The position numbers and the translations under genes are program-made. Below are positions 1-7,647 of a stretch of DNA of 64,000 nucleotides, piece after piece; position 1 is the first letter of the stretch; every line of letters starts with the position of its first letter. The notes beneath the pieces are model-generated. The model ran no database searches. It saw only the letters and a program-made list of their open reading frames with translations, and was not told the origin of the DNA. The stretch comes from Paenibacillus sp. USDA918EY (GTDB lineage Bacteria > Bacillota > Bacilli > Paenibacillales > Paenibacillaceae): the NCBI RefSeq assembly GCF_009870825.1, contig NZ_WTWY01000018.1, positions 62,001 to 126,000 of the forward strand. Reading direction: 5' to 3'.

Positions 1-340
1 TGATGACCTTTTTCCCTTGGCTTTGCAAATAGGCGATGTCCGCCTTGAAATCCGCATCCGTGTAATTATAAGGCATAAAGGCGATTGTGCCGTTCGTCGC
101 TCCGGAAGCGGGTTCGGCAAAAGAAACGTTGATCACGTCGAACTTGGGAGACACGTCGCGAAGCCTGATAAAACCGGAGCCGTTGTCAAAGTTATGCCAA
201 TAGCCCACCATCGTTTTGCCGGTCACGGCGGCATGTACTTTCGGTATTCCCGCCCCTGACCACTGGGACAACGTAAAAACAATAAAAAAAGCCAATGCGA
301 TACTCCACGTTTTTCGGAATGCCATTCGGTTGAGGATCAT
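1..340 (-). CDS. GH18 chitinase (ChiD-like), 5' part only
   Basis: Secreted glycoside hydrolase family 18 enzyme expected to hydrolyse chitin outside the cell. The 113 visible codons begin with a signal peptide (hydrophobic stretch about residues 10-27) followed by the typical GH18 opening: KTMVGYWHNFDNG, then LRDV and a stretch ending VSFAEP. The last visible residues read LQSQGKKV, the beta strand that precedes the substrate-binding region in ChiD-type chitinases. The ATG at 340 is chosen because AGGAGG lies 10 bases upstream. The gene runs off the left end, so the catalytic DxxDxDxE motif is not visible. A cre-like site 28 bases upstream of the start fits carbon catabolite control. The family call is firm; the exact substrate is inferred. 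Confidence 0.85.
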   Translation of the reverse strand, partial: MILNRMAFRKTWSIALAFFIVFTLSQWSGAGIPKVHAAVTGKTMVGYWHNFDNGSGFIRLRDVSPKFDVINVSFAEPASGATNGTIAFMPYNYTDADFKADIAYLQSQGKKVI

Positions 341-367
341 GCGTTTCTTTCCTCCTATCATTGGACT

Positions 368-381
368 TGACAGCGCTTGCA
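368..381 (-). promoter_or_regulatory. cre-like (CcpA) site upstream of chitinase
   Basis: On the minus strand the sequence TGCAAGCGCTGTCA matches the CcpA operator consensus TGWAANCGNTNWCA at every defined position but one (C instead of W at position 3). It lies 28-41 bases before the chitinase start, where a repressor could block initiation or early elongation. Chitinase genes of Bacillales are commonly glucose-repressed. Binding is inferred. Confidence 0.6.
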
Positions 382-617
382 ATTGTTTGAAAGCAATGGG
401 TTGCCGGAAAACTCCCTCCCTTCGGCTTCGTTTTTGCAGGCTAACTTATGCGCAAGCGTTTTTACTCCTTCATTATCAAGAAAAGACACGGCGTGCAGAA
501 GGGATATTTTTATAATAAAAAGGGATAAATTCCTTTAATTGTCTCTCGGAGTCTGTTATAGATGTAAGTTCACGCACGGTTTGAGGTCCATACACCCGGG
601 CGTCCTTCGCAACTGAA
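382..617. other. Intergenic region without a recognisable gene
   Basis: About 240 bases between the chitinase operator and the terminator of the next minus-strand gene. It should hold the chitinase promoter, but I see no convincing -35/-10 pair. No RNA gene or conserved ORF is apparent. Confidence 0.5.
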
Positions 618-648
618 AAAACGGCAAACCCGGGTCGGGTTGCCGTTT
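618..648 (-). terminator. Rho-independent terminator
   Basis: The inverted repeat AAACGGCAA/TTGCCGTTT is followed on the minus strand by a T run. It lies just after the stop codon of the small secreted protein gene. Confidence 0.8.
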
Positions 649-660
649 ATTGATCATCTA

Positions 661-1173
661 TTAATAGGCCAGTACGCTTCCTGAATACGTAATTTTTTGT
701 TCGAAAACACCGTTTTTGTTGATGGAATGAATGCAGGCAATTCGGTAATAAAAACCTTTAACCCCGACAAAGACCGCATCGCCTGTCACAAAATCGGACG
801 AATTTCTGGAGAAGAGGTTTGAATTGACATTCACCCAGCCCGTGCCGGTAAACCGCTGCAGCGTCACGTCGGCTTTAATGACGTCAACGACCGTCGTAGC
901 CGTCGTTTGCGCATTGACGCTTAGCTTTCCGTCGCCGATCGCCGAAATATTGGCGTTTCCATCAGCAAGATACAAATAATTGCCGTTAAGGCTCATGTTA
1001 TTGTAAGTCTCTGGAGGAGGTGGTGTGAGAGCACCAGGCTCAGTCACTGCAGAAGAAGCGGAAGTATTGTCGGCTGCGTACGATTCGGCTCCCGCCCCGG
1101 TCGCCAGCAGCATGCTGAGCGCAGAGACGGCAACGGTCATGGATAATAGCTTGCGAACATTGGATTTCTTCAT
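661..1173 (-). CDS. small secreted protein of unknown function
   Basis: I cannot assign a function. The 170-residue product starts MKKSNVRKLLSM and has a clear Sec signal peptide with a probable cleavage site after an AGA-type motif near residue 30. A short Thr/Pro-rich stretch (LTPPPPETY) follows, then a beta-rich, soluble domain with no cysteine pair or catalytic motif that I recognise. The ATG at 1173 is preferred over one 39 bases upstream because AAGGTGAG precedes it at good spacing and the signal peptide then begins normally. It is a single-gene unit with its own terminator, divergent from the gene at 1367. It could be an exported envelope or exoprotein, perhaps of a Bacillales DUF family; that is a guess. 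Confidence 0.7.
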   Translation of the reverse strand: MKKSNVRKLLSMTVAVSALSMLLATGAGAESYAADNTSASSAVTEPGALTPPPPETYNNMSLNGNYLYLADGNANISAIGDGKLSVNAQTTATTVVDVIKADVTLQRFTGTGWVNVNSNLFSRNSSDFVTGDAVFVGVKGFYYRIACIHSINKNGVFEQKITYSGSVLAY

Positions 1174-1366
1174 ACTCTCACCTTTCCTTGAATGGTTATT
1201 TTTGGAATACACTAGTTATAACGTAAATCATTTGGACAAGGTTTCACTATTTTACAAATTTTTTTTGTGAATTTGCTTCGGATCCTCTTTTGCTGTCTTT
1301 TGCTGTAGTATAATAAGTTATCGCTCCACTTCGTGGCATTTTAAATCGAGGAGGAATAACGAAAAT

Positions 1367-1942
1367 ATGATCCATTCGGAACAGGAGCTCATTCGTCTCG
1401 TGCAATCGGACGACTGGATGCTGGACATCCTTCATGTCGCCAAAACGCTGCAGCTTCCGGACTGGTGGGTTTGCGCCGGTTTTGTCCGCTCGAAAATTTG
1501 GGATGTGCAGCATGGTTTTATCGAAAGGACGCCTTTGCCGGACGTGGATGTCGTCTATTTCGATCCGGGCAATCCGGACGAAGCCGTGGAAAAAGAGCAC
1601 GAAAGCAAGCTGTTTTCCATCCGACCGAATGTGCCGTGGTCCGTGAAAAACGAAGCCAGGATGCATAAGATGAATCAAATGCCTCCGTTTGTTTCATCCG
1701 TCGACGCCATTTCCAACTTCACGGAAACCGCCACCGCCCTTGGCCTGACATTGGACGAACATGACCGGATTGTGCTGACCGCCCCGCATGGCATACAGGA
1801 TGCGATCGACTTGATCGTCAAACCGACACCCTACTACATCACCACGCCGGAACGCGCACAAATCTATGAAAACCGGGTCAGGAACAAAAACTGGAATACC
1901 ATCTGGCCCAACCTCACGATCGTACATATTCGGGAAAACTAA
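1367..1942 (+). CDS. nucleotidyltransferase family protein (DUF925-like)
   Basis: The 191-residue cytoplasmic protein resembles the DUF925 / NTP_transf_6 group, which is related to the nucleotidyltransferase superfamily. Visible landmarks are WWVCAGFVRSKIWD near residue 40, where the Gly-containing helix sits, and LPDVDVVYFD near residue 60, which carries the acidic pair expected for metal binding. The C-terminal half ends with a YENRVRNKNW segment typical of the group. GAGGAGG lies at good spacing before the ATG. It stands alone, divergent from the secreted-protein gene, and ends at a bidirectional terminator. The substrate is unknown. Confidence 0.8.
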   Translation: MIHSEQELIRLVQSDDWMLDILHVAKTLQLPDWWVCAGFVRSKIWDVQHGFIERTPLPDVDVVYFDPGNPDEAVEKEHESKLFSIRPNVPWSVKNEARMHKMNQMPPFVSSVDAISNFTETATALGLTLDEHDRIVLTAPHGIQDAIDLIVKPTPYYITTPERAQIYENRVRNKNWNTIWPNLTIVHIREN

Positions 1943-1971
1943 CGTGTCGTAACATCGAGAACCCCGCATCA

Positions 1972-1997
1972 AAGAGGCCTCCATGCCGGAGACCTCT
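1972..1997. terminator. bidirectional terminator between convergent genes
   Basis: The imperfect inverted repeat AAGAGGCCTCC/GGAGACCTCTT lies between the plus-strand nucleotidyltransferase-like gene and the minus-strand hydrolase gene, so it can serve both. Confidence 0.75.
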
Positions 1998-2013
1998 TAT
2001 CCCTCTCTAACGT

Positions 2014-3489
2014 TTATTTGCTTGCGTTGCCGTAAAATCGCACCTCCGGGTACGCCTCATTCGGTCCTTTCAGCAGCGTTCCGGCGTTTCCCTTCAAATG
2101 TTCGTCGAAAAATTCCAGCACGTACCGATCGACGATTTCCGCGCCCCGGCCTCCCTTAAGTGCACCCGTCATTCCCGTCCATGGGAGCAATGGGGAGAAC
2201 AACTGCAAATCCGTGAAATTATAATGTCCCGCGCCGTCGATCTCCACGAAGTTTCCGCCGTGTTCCACTGCTTTTTTAGAAATCGAAAACTCTTTTTCGA
2301 GATGTTCGAGACTGGTTTTATCGATGCTCTTGTCGTTCTTCAGGCGTTCCATATTTTCGAAATAACCCTCCGCCCTCATGAATAAAAAGGGTTTGTTCGG
2401 CGCTTCCCGGCCTTCCAGCTCGAAAACGGTTCCGTCCATATCGATTCCCGCCTTGATCCGGTCGTCCGTATAGGACGCTTCAAACGCCGTAGACCCACCG
2501 AAGGAATGTCCCATGACGCCGATCCGCTCCATATCCATCATCTCCTCCAAACCGGATGCACCCGCTCCCGAGTTGACCGCTGCCAATTTGTCCAAGACGA
2601 ACCTGACATCCCCGCTCCAAATTTTCCCGACGTTCCTTCCCTGCTCCAAAAAATGATCCTCGTCCAAGACCGTTCTATAGTCCGTCACCCGGCCGTCCGG
2701 AAAAACCGTCGCCAACGTGCTGTAGGTATGGTCGATCGCGGCAACGACGTAGCCGTGGCTCGCCAGGTTTTCAGCCTGCGAAGCGTGAAGCACCATCCCC
2801 GTGCCCATGCCATGGCTTAGGATGACCAGAGGATACGGCGCCGCTTCGCGCACCGCTTTGGCATTTGGATACGAATGGGTATCGATATATTTCCAGTAGC
2901 CCAATATCCATGACGGAATGCCGATCTGCTTGGCGTAACTTCCGATATAGGCATCAAAGTCGTGTTTGTTACGGGGCAAAAGCGGCTCAGGACGTTCGCC
3001 GGCCGGTTTGTCCGCGGGATACCACACACGTACCATCAATTCCCTATGATCATCAGGATTGTCCGTGAATATTTCTTCCCGATTTTCATCTACAAAACGG
3101 AACGTTTTCGTGCCCACCTGATATTTTCCTCCCGGTTCGGGAAAGCGAACGACAGGCAGCAAGGCGGATAAGCAAACGGAGACCGATAAAAGCAGCACGG
3201 CGGCTGCATATGTAACGTATTTGAACCATCGCCTTCGGGATTTCACCGGCCTGTTCGCACCAGACAGAAATCCTGCCGCCCAATAACAAATACAAATCAA
3301 AGACAGCGCATATACGATCCCCATCTGCCAGCGGTATCCCTCCACAATCAGTTGGGCCGCCAATATGCCTAAACTGATCACGCCCAAAATGGCCGCCGCC
3401 ATATGTTTACGAACGGTTTTTGTCGTCAAAGCCAGGGAACTCAGCCTCATAAAGCAAGAAATGGACAAAAGCGCTTCAAATAACCGCAT
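2014..3489 (-). CDS. membrane-anchored alpha/beta hydrolase (PAF-acetylhydrolase-like)
   Basis: The 491-residue protein has about three hydrophobic segments in its first 115 residues, followed by an extracytoplasmic alpha/beta-hydrolase domain. HGMGTG near residue 226 fits the oxyanion loop, and GHSFGG places the nucleophile at Ser329. GIDMDG near 350 may hold the acid, and a late GAGHYNF supplies the His. This is the arrangement of platelet-activating-factor acetylhydrolase class II and dienelactone-hydrolase-like esterases. A doubled AGGAGGAGG supports the start. The true ester substrate cannot be read from the sequence; a lipid or xenobiotic ester is plausible. Confidence 0.8.
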   Translation of the reverse strand: MRLFEALLSISCFMRLSSLALTTKTVRKHMAAAILGVISLGILAAQLIVEGYRWQMGIVYALSLICICYWAAGFLSGANRPVKSRRRWFKYVTYAAAVLLLSVSVCLSALLPVVRFPEPGGKYQVGTKTFRFVDENREEIFTDNPDDHRELMVRVWYPADKPAGERPEPLLPRNKHDFDAYIGSYAKQIGIPSWILGYWKYIDTHSYPNAKAVREAAPYPLVILSHGMGTGMVLHASQAENLASHGYVVAAIDHTYSTLATVFPDGRVTDYRTVLDEDHFLEQGRNVGKIWSGDVRFVLDKLAAVNSGAGASGLEEMMDMERIGVMGHSFGGSTAFEASYTDDRIKAGIDMDGTVFELEGREAPNKPFLFMRAEGYFENMERLKNDKSIDKTSLEHLEKEFSISKKAVEHGGNFVEIDGAGHYNFTDLQLFSPLLPWTGMTGALKGGRGAEIVDRYVLEFFDEHLKGNAGTLLKGPNEAYPEVRFYGNASK

Positions 3490-3643
3490 ACCTTCCTCCT
3501 CCTGGAAACTTCACATAACCGTCACCAACATCATAAATGTTTAAGGTTAAAGAAAGCATACCTTTTCGTTTAAAAAAACATTAAAATTGCGCTTGCGTTT
3601 CTTCAATGCGTTCCACCCGACCGACGTGTACAAGCAATCGCAA

Positions 3644-3676
3644 AAAGGCATGATTCCCGTCGGGAACCATGCCTTT
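3644..3676 (-). terminator. terminator of the peptide ABC transporter operon
   Basis: The long inverted repeat AAAGGCATG/CATGCCTTT with a GC-rich core is followed on the minus strand by a T run. It lies 36 bases after the stop codon of the last ATPase gene. Confidence 0.85.
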
Positions 3677-3711
3677 CACATTTTTGGACTATCAAGATTA
3701 GATTGTTAAAA

Positions 3712-4677
3712 CTACGCCAAATGGCAAGCCACGAAATGGCCGCCGCCGGCGTCGCGGAACACGGGCACCTCTTCTTTGCAGCGGGCTACGGCAAACGGGC
3801 AGCGCGTGTGGAACTTGCAGCCGGCCGGCGGGTCCGCCGGATTGGGGATGTCCCCTTTCAGGACGATCCGTTCTCGTTTCAGCTTCGGAATCGGGATCGG
3901 CACCGCCGACAAAAGCGCTTTGGTATACGGATGAAGCGGATTTTTGAACAGTTCGTCCCGGGATGCGGTTTCCATCATCGAACCCAAATACATGACACCG
4001 ATCCGGGTACAAAGATGCTCGACGACGCTCAGGTCATGGGAGATGAACAAATACGTGAGCCCCCGCGTTTCCTGCAGCTTACGGAACAAATTGATGATTT
4101 GGGCCTGGATCGACACGTCCAGCGCGGAAACCGGTTCGTCGGCAATAATCAGGTCCGGGTTCAAAATGAGCGCGCGGGCGATCCCGATCCGCTGACGCTG
4201 CCCTCCCGAAAATTCGTGCGGAAAACGGTCGATGTGATAGGACGACAATCCGCAGGATTGCAGCACCTCAAGCACTCTCTCACGGATTTCCTCTTTGGGC
4301 ACGAGGCCGTGATCGAGCAGCGCTTCCCCGATGGCATCGCCTACCCGAATCCTCGGATTAAGCGAACTGTACGGATCCTGGAAGATAAGCTGCATGCTGG
4401 GACGGATTTTGCGGAGCTCCTCGGCGGACAATCCGTATACATCGATGCCTTTGAATTTCACCTCGCCGCCGGTTTTTTCGGTGAGGCGGATGATCGTTTT
4501 GCCGACCGTGCTTTTGCCGCTTCCGGATTCGCCGACAAGACCGAAGGTTTCCCCGCGCGCAATCGTCAGGCTGATGTCGTCGACCGCCTTTACGTGTCCG
4601 ACCGTCCGGTTCAGCAGCCCTTTTTGGATCGGAAAATACTTTTTCAAATGATTGACTTCAAGCAATGCCTCAGGCAT
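3712..4677 (-). CDS. oligopeptide/dipeptide ABC transporter ATP-binding protein (OppF type)
   Basis: Second ATPase of a five-gene peptide importer. The 321-residue protein shows Walker A (GESGSGKST near residue 50), the Q-loop, the signature FSGGQRQR and Walker B LIIADEP. The C-terminal oligopeptide extension carries the Cys motif CKFHTRCPF found in OppF/DppF/AppF proteins. The start overlaps the end of the upstream ATPase gene by 8 bases, a sign of translational coupling, and an SD sits about 9 bases before the ATG. It ends the operon, and a terminator follows. Whether the system takes oligopeptides, dipeptides or another substrate such as nickel chelates cannot be decided from this subunit. 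Confidence 0.93.
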   Translation of the reverse strand: MPEALLEVNHLKKYFPIQKGLLNRTVGHVKAVDDISLTIARGETFGLVGESGSGKSTVGKTIIRLTEKTGGEVKFKGIDVYGLSAEELRKIRPSMQLIFQDPYSSLNPRIRVGDAIGEALLDHGLVPKEEIRERVLEVLQSCGLSSYHIDRFPHEFSGGQRQRIGIARALILNPDLIIADEPVSALDVSIQAQIINLFRKLQETRGLTYLFISHDLSVVEHLCTRIGVMYLGSMMETASRDELFKNPLHPYTKALLSAVPIPIPKLKRERIVLKGDIPNPADPPAGCKFHTRCPFAVARCKEEVPVFRDAGGGHFVACHLA

Positions 4678-5653
4678 GGACCAGCGCCTCCTCGTACAGC
4701 CAGCAAGCGGCTTTCTGCTGCTCGCCGACTTCTTTCAAAACAGGCTGCTTCGTTCTGCAAATGTCCATGCAGTGCTGGCAGCGGTCGTGGAAATAGCAGG
4801 ATTCCGTCAACTCCAGCGGATTCGGGACCTGGCCCGGGATGGAATACAGCTCATCCGTGCGCTGATTGATGATCGGTTTGGATTTCAGCAACCCTTGGGT
4901 ATACGGGTGTTTCGGCGATTGGAACAACTTGACGACTTCGCCTTCTTCCACGATTTTGCCCGCGTACATGACGATAACGTAATCCGCCATTTCGGCCACG
5001 ACGCCGAGATCATGGGTGATCAGCATGATGGACATGTTGTTTTGTTCCTTGAACTGGCGGAGAATGTCCAGAATTTGCGCCTGGATCGTCACGTCGAGCG
5101 CGGTCGTCGGTTCGTCGGCGATGAGCAATTTCGGATTGCCCGAAATCGCGATGGCGATCATGATCCGCTGCAGCATGCCTCCGCTCAGCTCATGCGGATA
5201 AGCATCCGCGATCTGCTCGGCACGCGAAATGCCCACTTTTTCGATCAGCTCGATCGCCCGTTTCCGCGCTTCCTTCTTGCTCAGCTTCTGATGGACGAGC
5301 AGCGGCTCCATGATTTGCTGACCGATTTTCAAAACCGGGTTAAGCGAAGACATCGGCTCCTGAAAAATCATCGATATTTCGTTGCCGCGGATGGAGCGCA
5401 GCTCGTTTTTGCTTAATTTCAAAAGATCCCGGCCCTCGAATTCGATTTGGCCGTTGACGACTTTGCCGCCCGGTTCCTCGACCAAACCCATGATGGACAT
5501 CGCGGTCACGCTTTTGCCGCAGCCGGATTCCCCGACGATGCATACCGTCTCGCCTTGGCGTACGCGCAGGCTGACATCATTGACGGCTTTGACCGTGCCG
5601 TTTTCGGTATTAAAATGCGTGCTGAGATGATTTATTTTCATTAGATCTTTCAT
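4670..5653 (-). CDS. oligopeptide/dipeptide ABC transporter ATP-binding protein (OppD type)
   Basis: First ATPase of the peptide importer, 327 residues. Walker A is GESGCGKSV near residue 40, the signature is LSGGMLQR, and Walker B is LLIADEP followed by the TTALDV D-loop. The C-terminal extension has a cluster of cysteines (SCYFHDRCQHCMDICRT) like that linked to an iron-sulfur centre in some DppD/DppF proteins. A 14-base gap separates it from the permease gene upstream, and it overlaps the OppF-type gene downstream. Both ATPases would form the heterodimer under the two permeases. Confidence 0.93.
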   Translation of the reverse strand: MKDLMKINHLSTHFNTENGTVKAVNDVSLRVRQGETVCIVGESGCGKSVTAMSIMGLVEEPGGKVVNGQIEFEGRDLLKLSKNELRSIRGNEISMIFQEPMSSLNPVLKIGQQIMEPLLVHQKLSKKEARKRAIELIEKVGISRAEQIADAYPHELSGGMLQRIMIAIAISGNPKLLIADEPTTALDVTIQAQILDILRQFKEQNNMSIMLITHDLGVVAEMADYVIVMYAGKIVEEGEVVKLFQSPKHPYTQGLLKSKPIINQRTDELYSIPGQVPNPLELTESCYFHDRCQHCMDICRTKQPVLKEVGEQQKAACWLYEEALVHA

Positions 5654-5667
5654 CGGAAGTTCCCCAC

Positions 5668-6597
5668 CTACCTCTTCTGTTTAGGATCAAGAACGTCTCT
5701 GAGGCCGTCCCCGAAAATGTTGATCGCGATGACGGTGGCGAAAATGGAAAAGCCCGGTGGAACCCACAGCCATGGATGCTCCTGAAAATCGATCAGGTTG
5801 TTTGCCGCGTCGATCATGTTCCCCCATGTCGGCGTCGGCGCCATGACCCCAAGCCCGAAAAAGCTGAGCGCCGATTCGCTGAGAATCGATCCGCCGATGT
5901 TCAGGGTCGCGATGACGATCAATAACGGGACGATGTTCGGCAGCAAATGGTTGAACAGTTTGCGGCGGTCCCGGAGGCCGAGGACGACCGCGGCCTGCAT
6001 GAATTCCCGTTCCCGAAGGCTCAGCATCTGGCCCCGGACCATCCGGGCGAGGCCCGGCCAGTTAACCAAACCGAGCATCAACATGACGATGTACATCCGG
6101 TATTCGGTCGGCACCTTCCAATCGGAAAGCAGCGCCCCGAAAATAAACAGCAGCGGCAGTCCCGGAATCGTCAGCAAGAGATCCGCGATCCGCATAATGA
6201 TTTGGTCGACGATGCCCCGGTAATACCCTGCGATCGCTCCAAGAAGCGAACCGATAAAAACGGACAATACCATGGACGCCAGGCCGACGGTAAGCGAAAT
6301 GCGGCCGGCCTGAAGCACGCGGGTCAAGACATCCCGGCCAAGGGCGTCCGTCCCCAGCCAATGCTTGAGGCTCGGCGGTTTGTTCATCAAAGCCATATTG
6401 ACTTTATTGTCGGTGTAAGGCGAGAAAAACGGCCCCACAAAGCAGGCCAAAAACATAATAACGACAACGATAAGCCCCGAAACGGCGAGCTTGTTTTTCA
6501 TCAGCCTGCGCATCGACTGCCTGAAAAGGGACGAAGATTTCGCGGAAGCCTTGTTTGTCCCGACCGCTCCGGGGATCGGAGTGCTGTTCAATGACAT
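5668..6597 (-). CDS. peptide ABC transporter permease (OppC/DppC type)
   Basis: The 309-residue inner-membrane permease has an N-terminal OppC-type leader and one TM helix near residue 45. A periplasm-like loop (KHWLGTDALGRDVLTRV, the classic DppC motif) and five more helices follow. The coupling loop GLVNWPGLARMVRGQMLSLRE with FMQAAVVLG fits the EAA motif that contacts the ATPase. The SD before the ATG is AGGAAGG. It lies between the OppB- and OppD-type genes with gaps of about 15 bases. Confidence 0.93.
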   Translation of the reverse strand: MSLNSTPIPGAVGTNKASAKSSSLFRQSMRRLMKNKLAVSGLIVVVIMFLACFVGPFFSPYTDNKVNMALMNKPPSLKHWLGTDALGRDVLTRVLQAGRISLTVGLASMVLSVFIGSLLGAIAGYYRGIVDQIIMRIADLLLTIPGLPLLFIFGALLSDWKVPTEYRMYIVMLMLGLVNWPGLARMVRGQMLSLREREFMQAAVVLGLRDRRKLFNHLLPNIVPLLIVIATLNIGGSILSESALSFFGLGVMAPTPTWGNMIDAANNLIDFQEHPWLWVPPGFSIFATVIAINIFGDGLRDVLDPKQKR

Positions 6598-6612
6598 ATC
6601 TGGTCCCCCTTC

Positions 6613-7569
6613 CTAGTGCAGCCGGACGCGCGGGTCGGCAATATGATACAAAATGTCGGAAAGCAGCGTACCGATGACGGTCAACACCGCTAACAGCATC
6701 GTAAAGCCCATAAGCAGCGGATAATCCCGCAGCCCGAAGGACTGGATGTACAGCTGCCCGATTCCCGGCCAGTTGAAAATTTTCTCGATGATGAGCGAAC
6801 CGCCGAACAAGGACGGAAGCTCAAAGCCCACCAGCGTGATGGCAGGCAAAAGCGCATTGCGAAGCGCGTGTCTGAAAAGCACCTTGTTCTCCTTCAAACC
6901 TTTGGCCCGCGCCGTGCGGATGTAGTCCTGCTTGATGACGTCGATCATGTTGCTGCGGAAATAGCGGGTCAGGGAACCGACCCCAAGCAGCGTCATGACA
7001 ACGACAGGTAGCGTCATATGGTGAATCACTTCTTTGACGTACGCCCACCCCGTCGCGTTGCTGCCCGTCGTCAGCATGCCGCCCGGAGGCAGCCACTTCA
7101 GGTCGACGGCGCATAATTTGATCAGGAATAAACCGATAAAAAACGACGGAAGCGACATCGCCGCAAAAATCAAAACCATCACCAGCGTATCGAACCACGA
7201 ATACTGCTTGTACGCGGAAACGACGCCGATAATGACGGCGATCACCCACGTTAAAAACGTGGACACGACGGCAAGCAGGAAGGAATTCCAGATGTATTCG
7301 TTAAACAGCGTCAGCACCGGCTTCTGCTGGGCCAGGGAGTATCCGAAATCGCCGTGAAACGCGTTTTTCATCCAAATGCCGTACCGTTCGAGCAGAGGTT
7401 TATTAAACCCGTATATTTCCCTCAGCTCGGCTTTGCGCTCGGGACTTAACTTGATGTTGTTGCTGATGAAATCCCCCGGCGTCAGCGCGTACAAGCAAAA
7501 AATCAACAGCGACGCAGCCAGCAAAATGATCAGCATATAGCTGATCCTTTTCGTTAAATACGCACTCAT
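6613..7569 (-). CDS. peptide ABC transporter permease (OppB/DppB type)
   Basis: The 318-residue permease has a first TM helix at about residues 8-28, the family motif YGFNKPLLERYGIWMKN, and five further helices. The EAA-type loop YIRTARAKGLKENKVLFRHALRNALLP contacts the ATPase. Two ATGs stand in tandem after AGGAGG (7572 and 7569); the second has the better spacing and is used here. A stable stem-loop separates it from the binding-protein gene, a common device that leaves more binding protein than permease. Confidence 0.92.
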   Translation of the reverse strand: MSAYLTKRISYMLIILLAASLLIFCLYALTPGDFISNNIKLSPERKAELREIYGFNKPLLERYGIWMKNAFHGDFGYSLAQQKPVLTLFNEYIWNSFLLAVVSTFLTWVIAVIIGVVSAYKQYSWFDTLVMVLIFAAMSLPSFFIGLFLIKLCAVDLKWLPPGGMLTTGSNATGWAYVKEVIHHMTLPVVVMTLLGVGSLTRYFRSNMIDVIKQDYIRTARAKGLKENKVLFRHALRNALLPAITLVGFELPSLFGGSLIIEKIFNWPGIGQLYIQSFGLRDYPLLMGFTMLLAVLTVIGTLLSDILYHIADPRVRLH

Positions 7570-7590
7570 CATTAGCCTCCTAATCGCATG

Positions 7591-7629
7591 GTCCCCCGCC
7601 CGCGGCGATCAAGCCGCGAAGCGAGGGAC
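7591..7629 (-). other. intercistronic stem-loop after the binding-protein gene
   Basis: GC-rich hairpin (GCGGC/GCCGC core with flanking pairs) in the gap between the binding-protein gene and the first permease gene, without a long T run on the minus strand. Such hairpins usually stabilise or partly terminate the upstream message, so the binding protein is made in excess. The role is inferred from position. Confidence 0.6.
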
Positions 7630-7647
7630 GTAAATGTTTGCCGCGGG

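Noticed and set aside
3703..4869. Long plus-strand open frame opposite the peptide ABC ATPase gene
   Set aside because: Antisense shadow of two well-recognised ATPase genes; the protein is Arg/Phe/Asp-rich and resembles no family. The same applies to the long antisense frames at 7588-9081, 27375-28373, 43447-44670 and 57484-58851.
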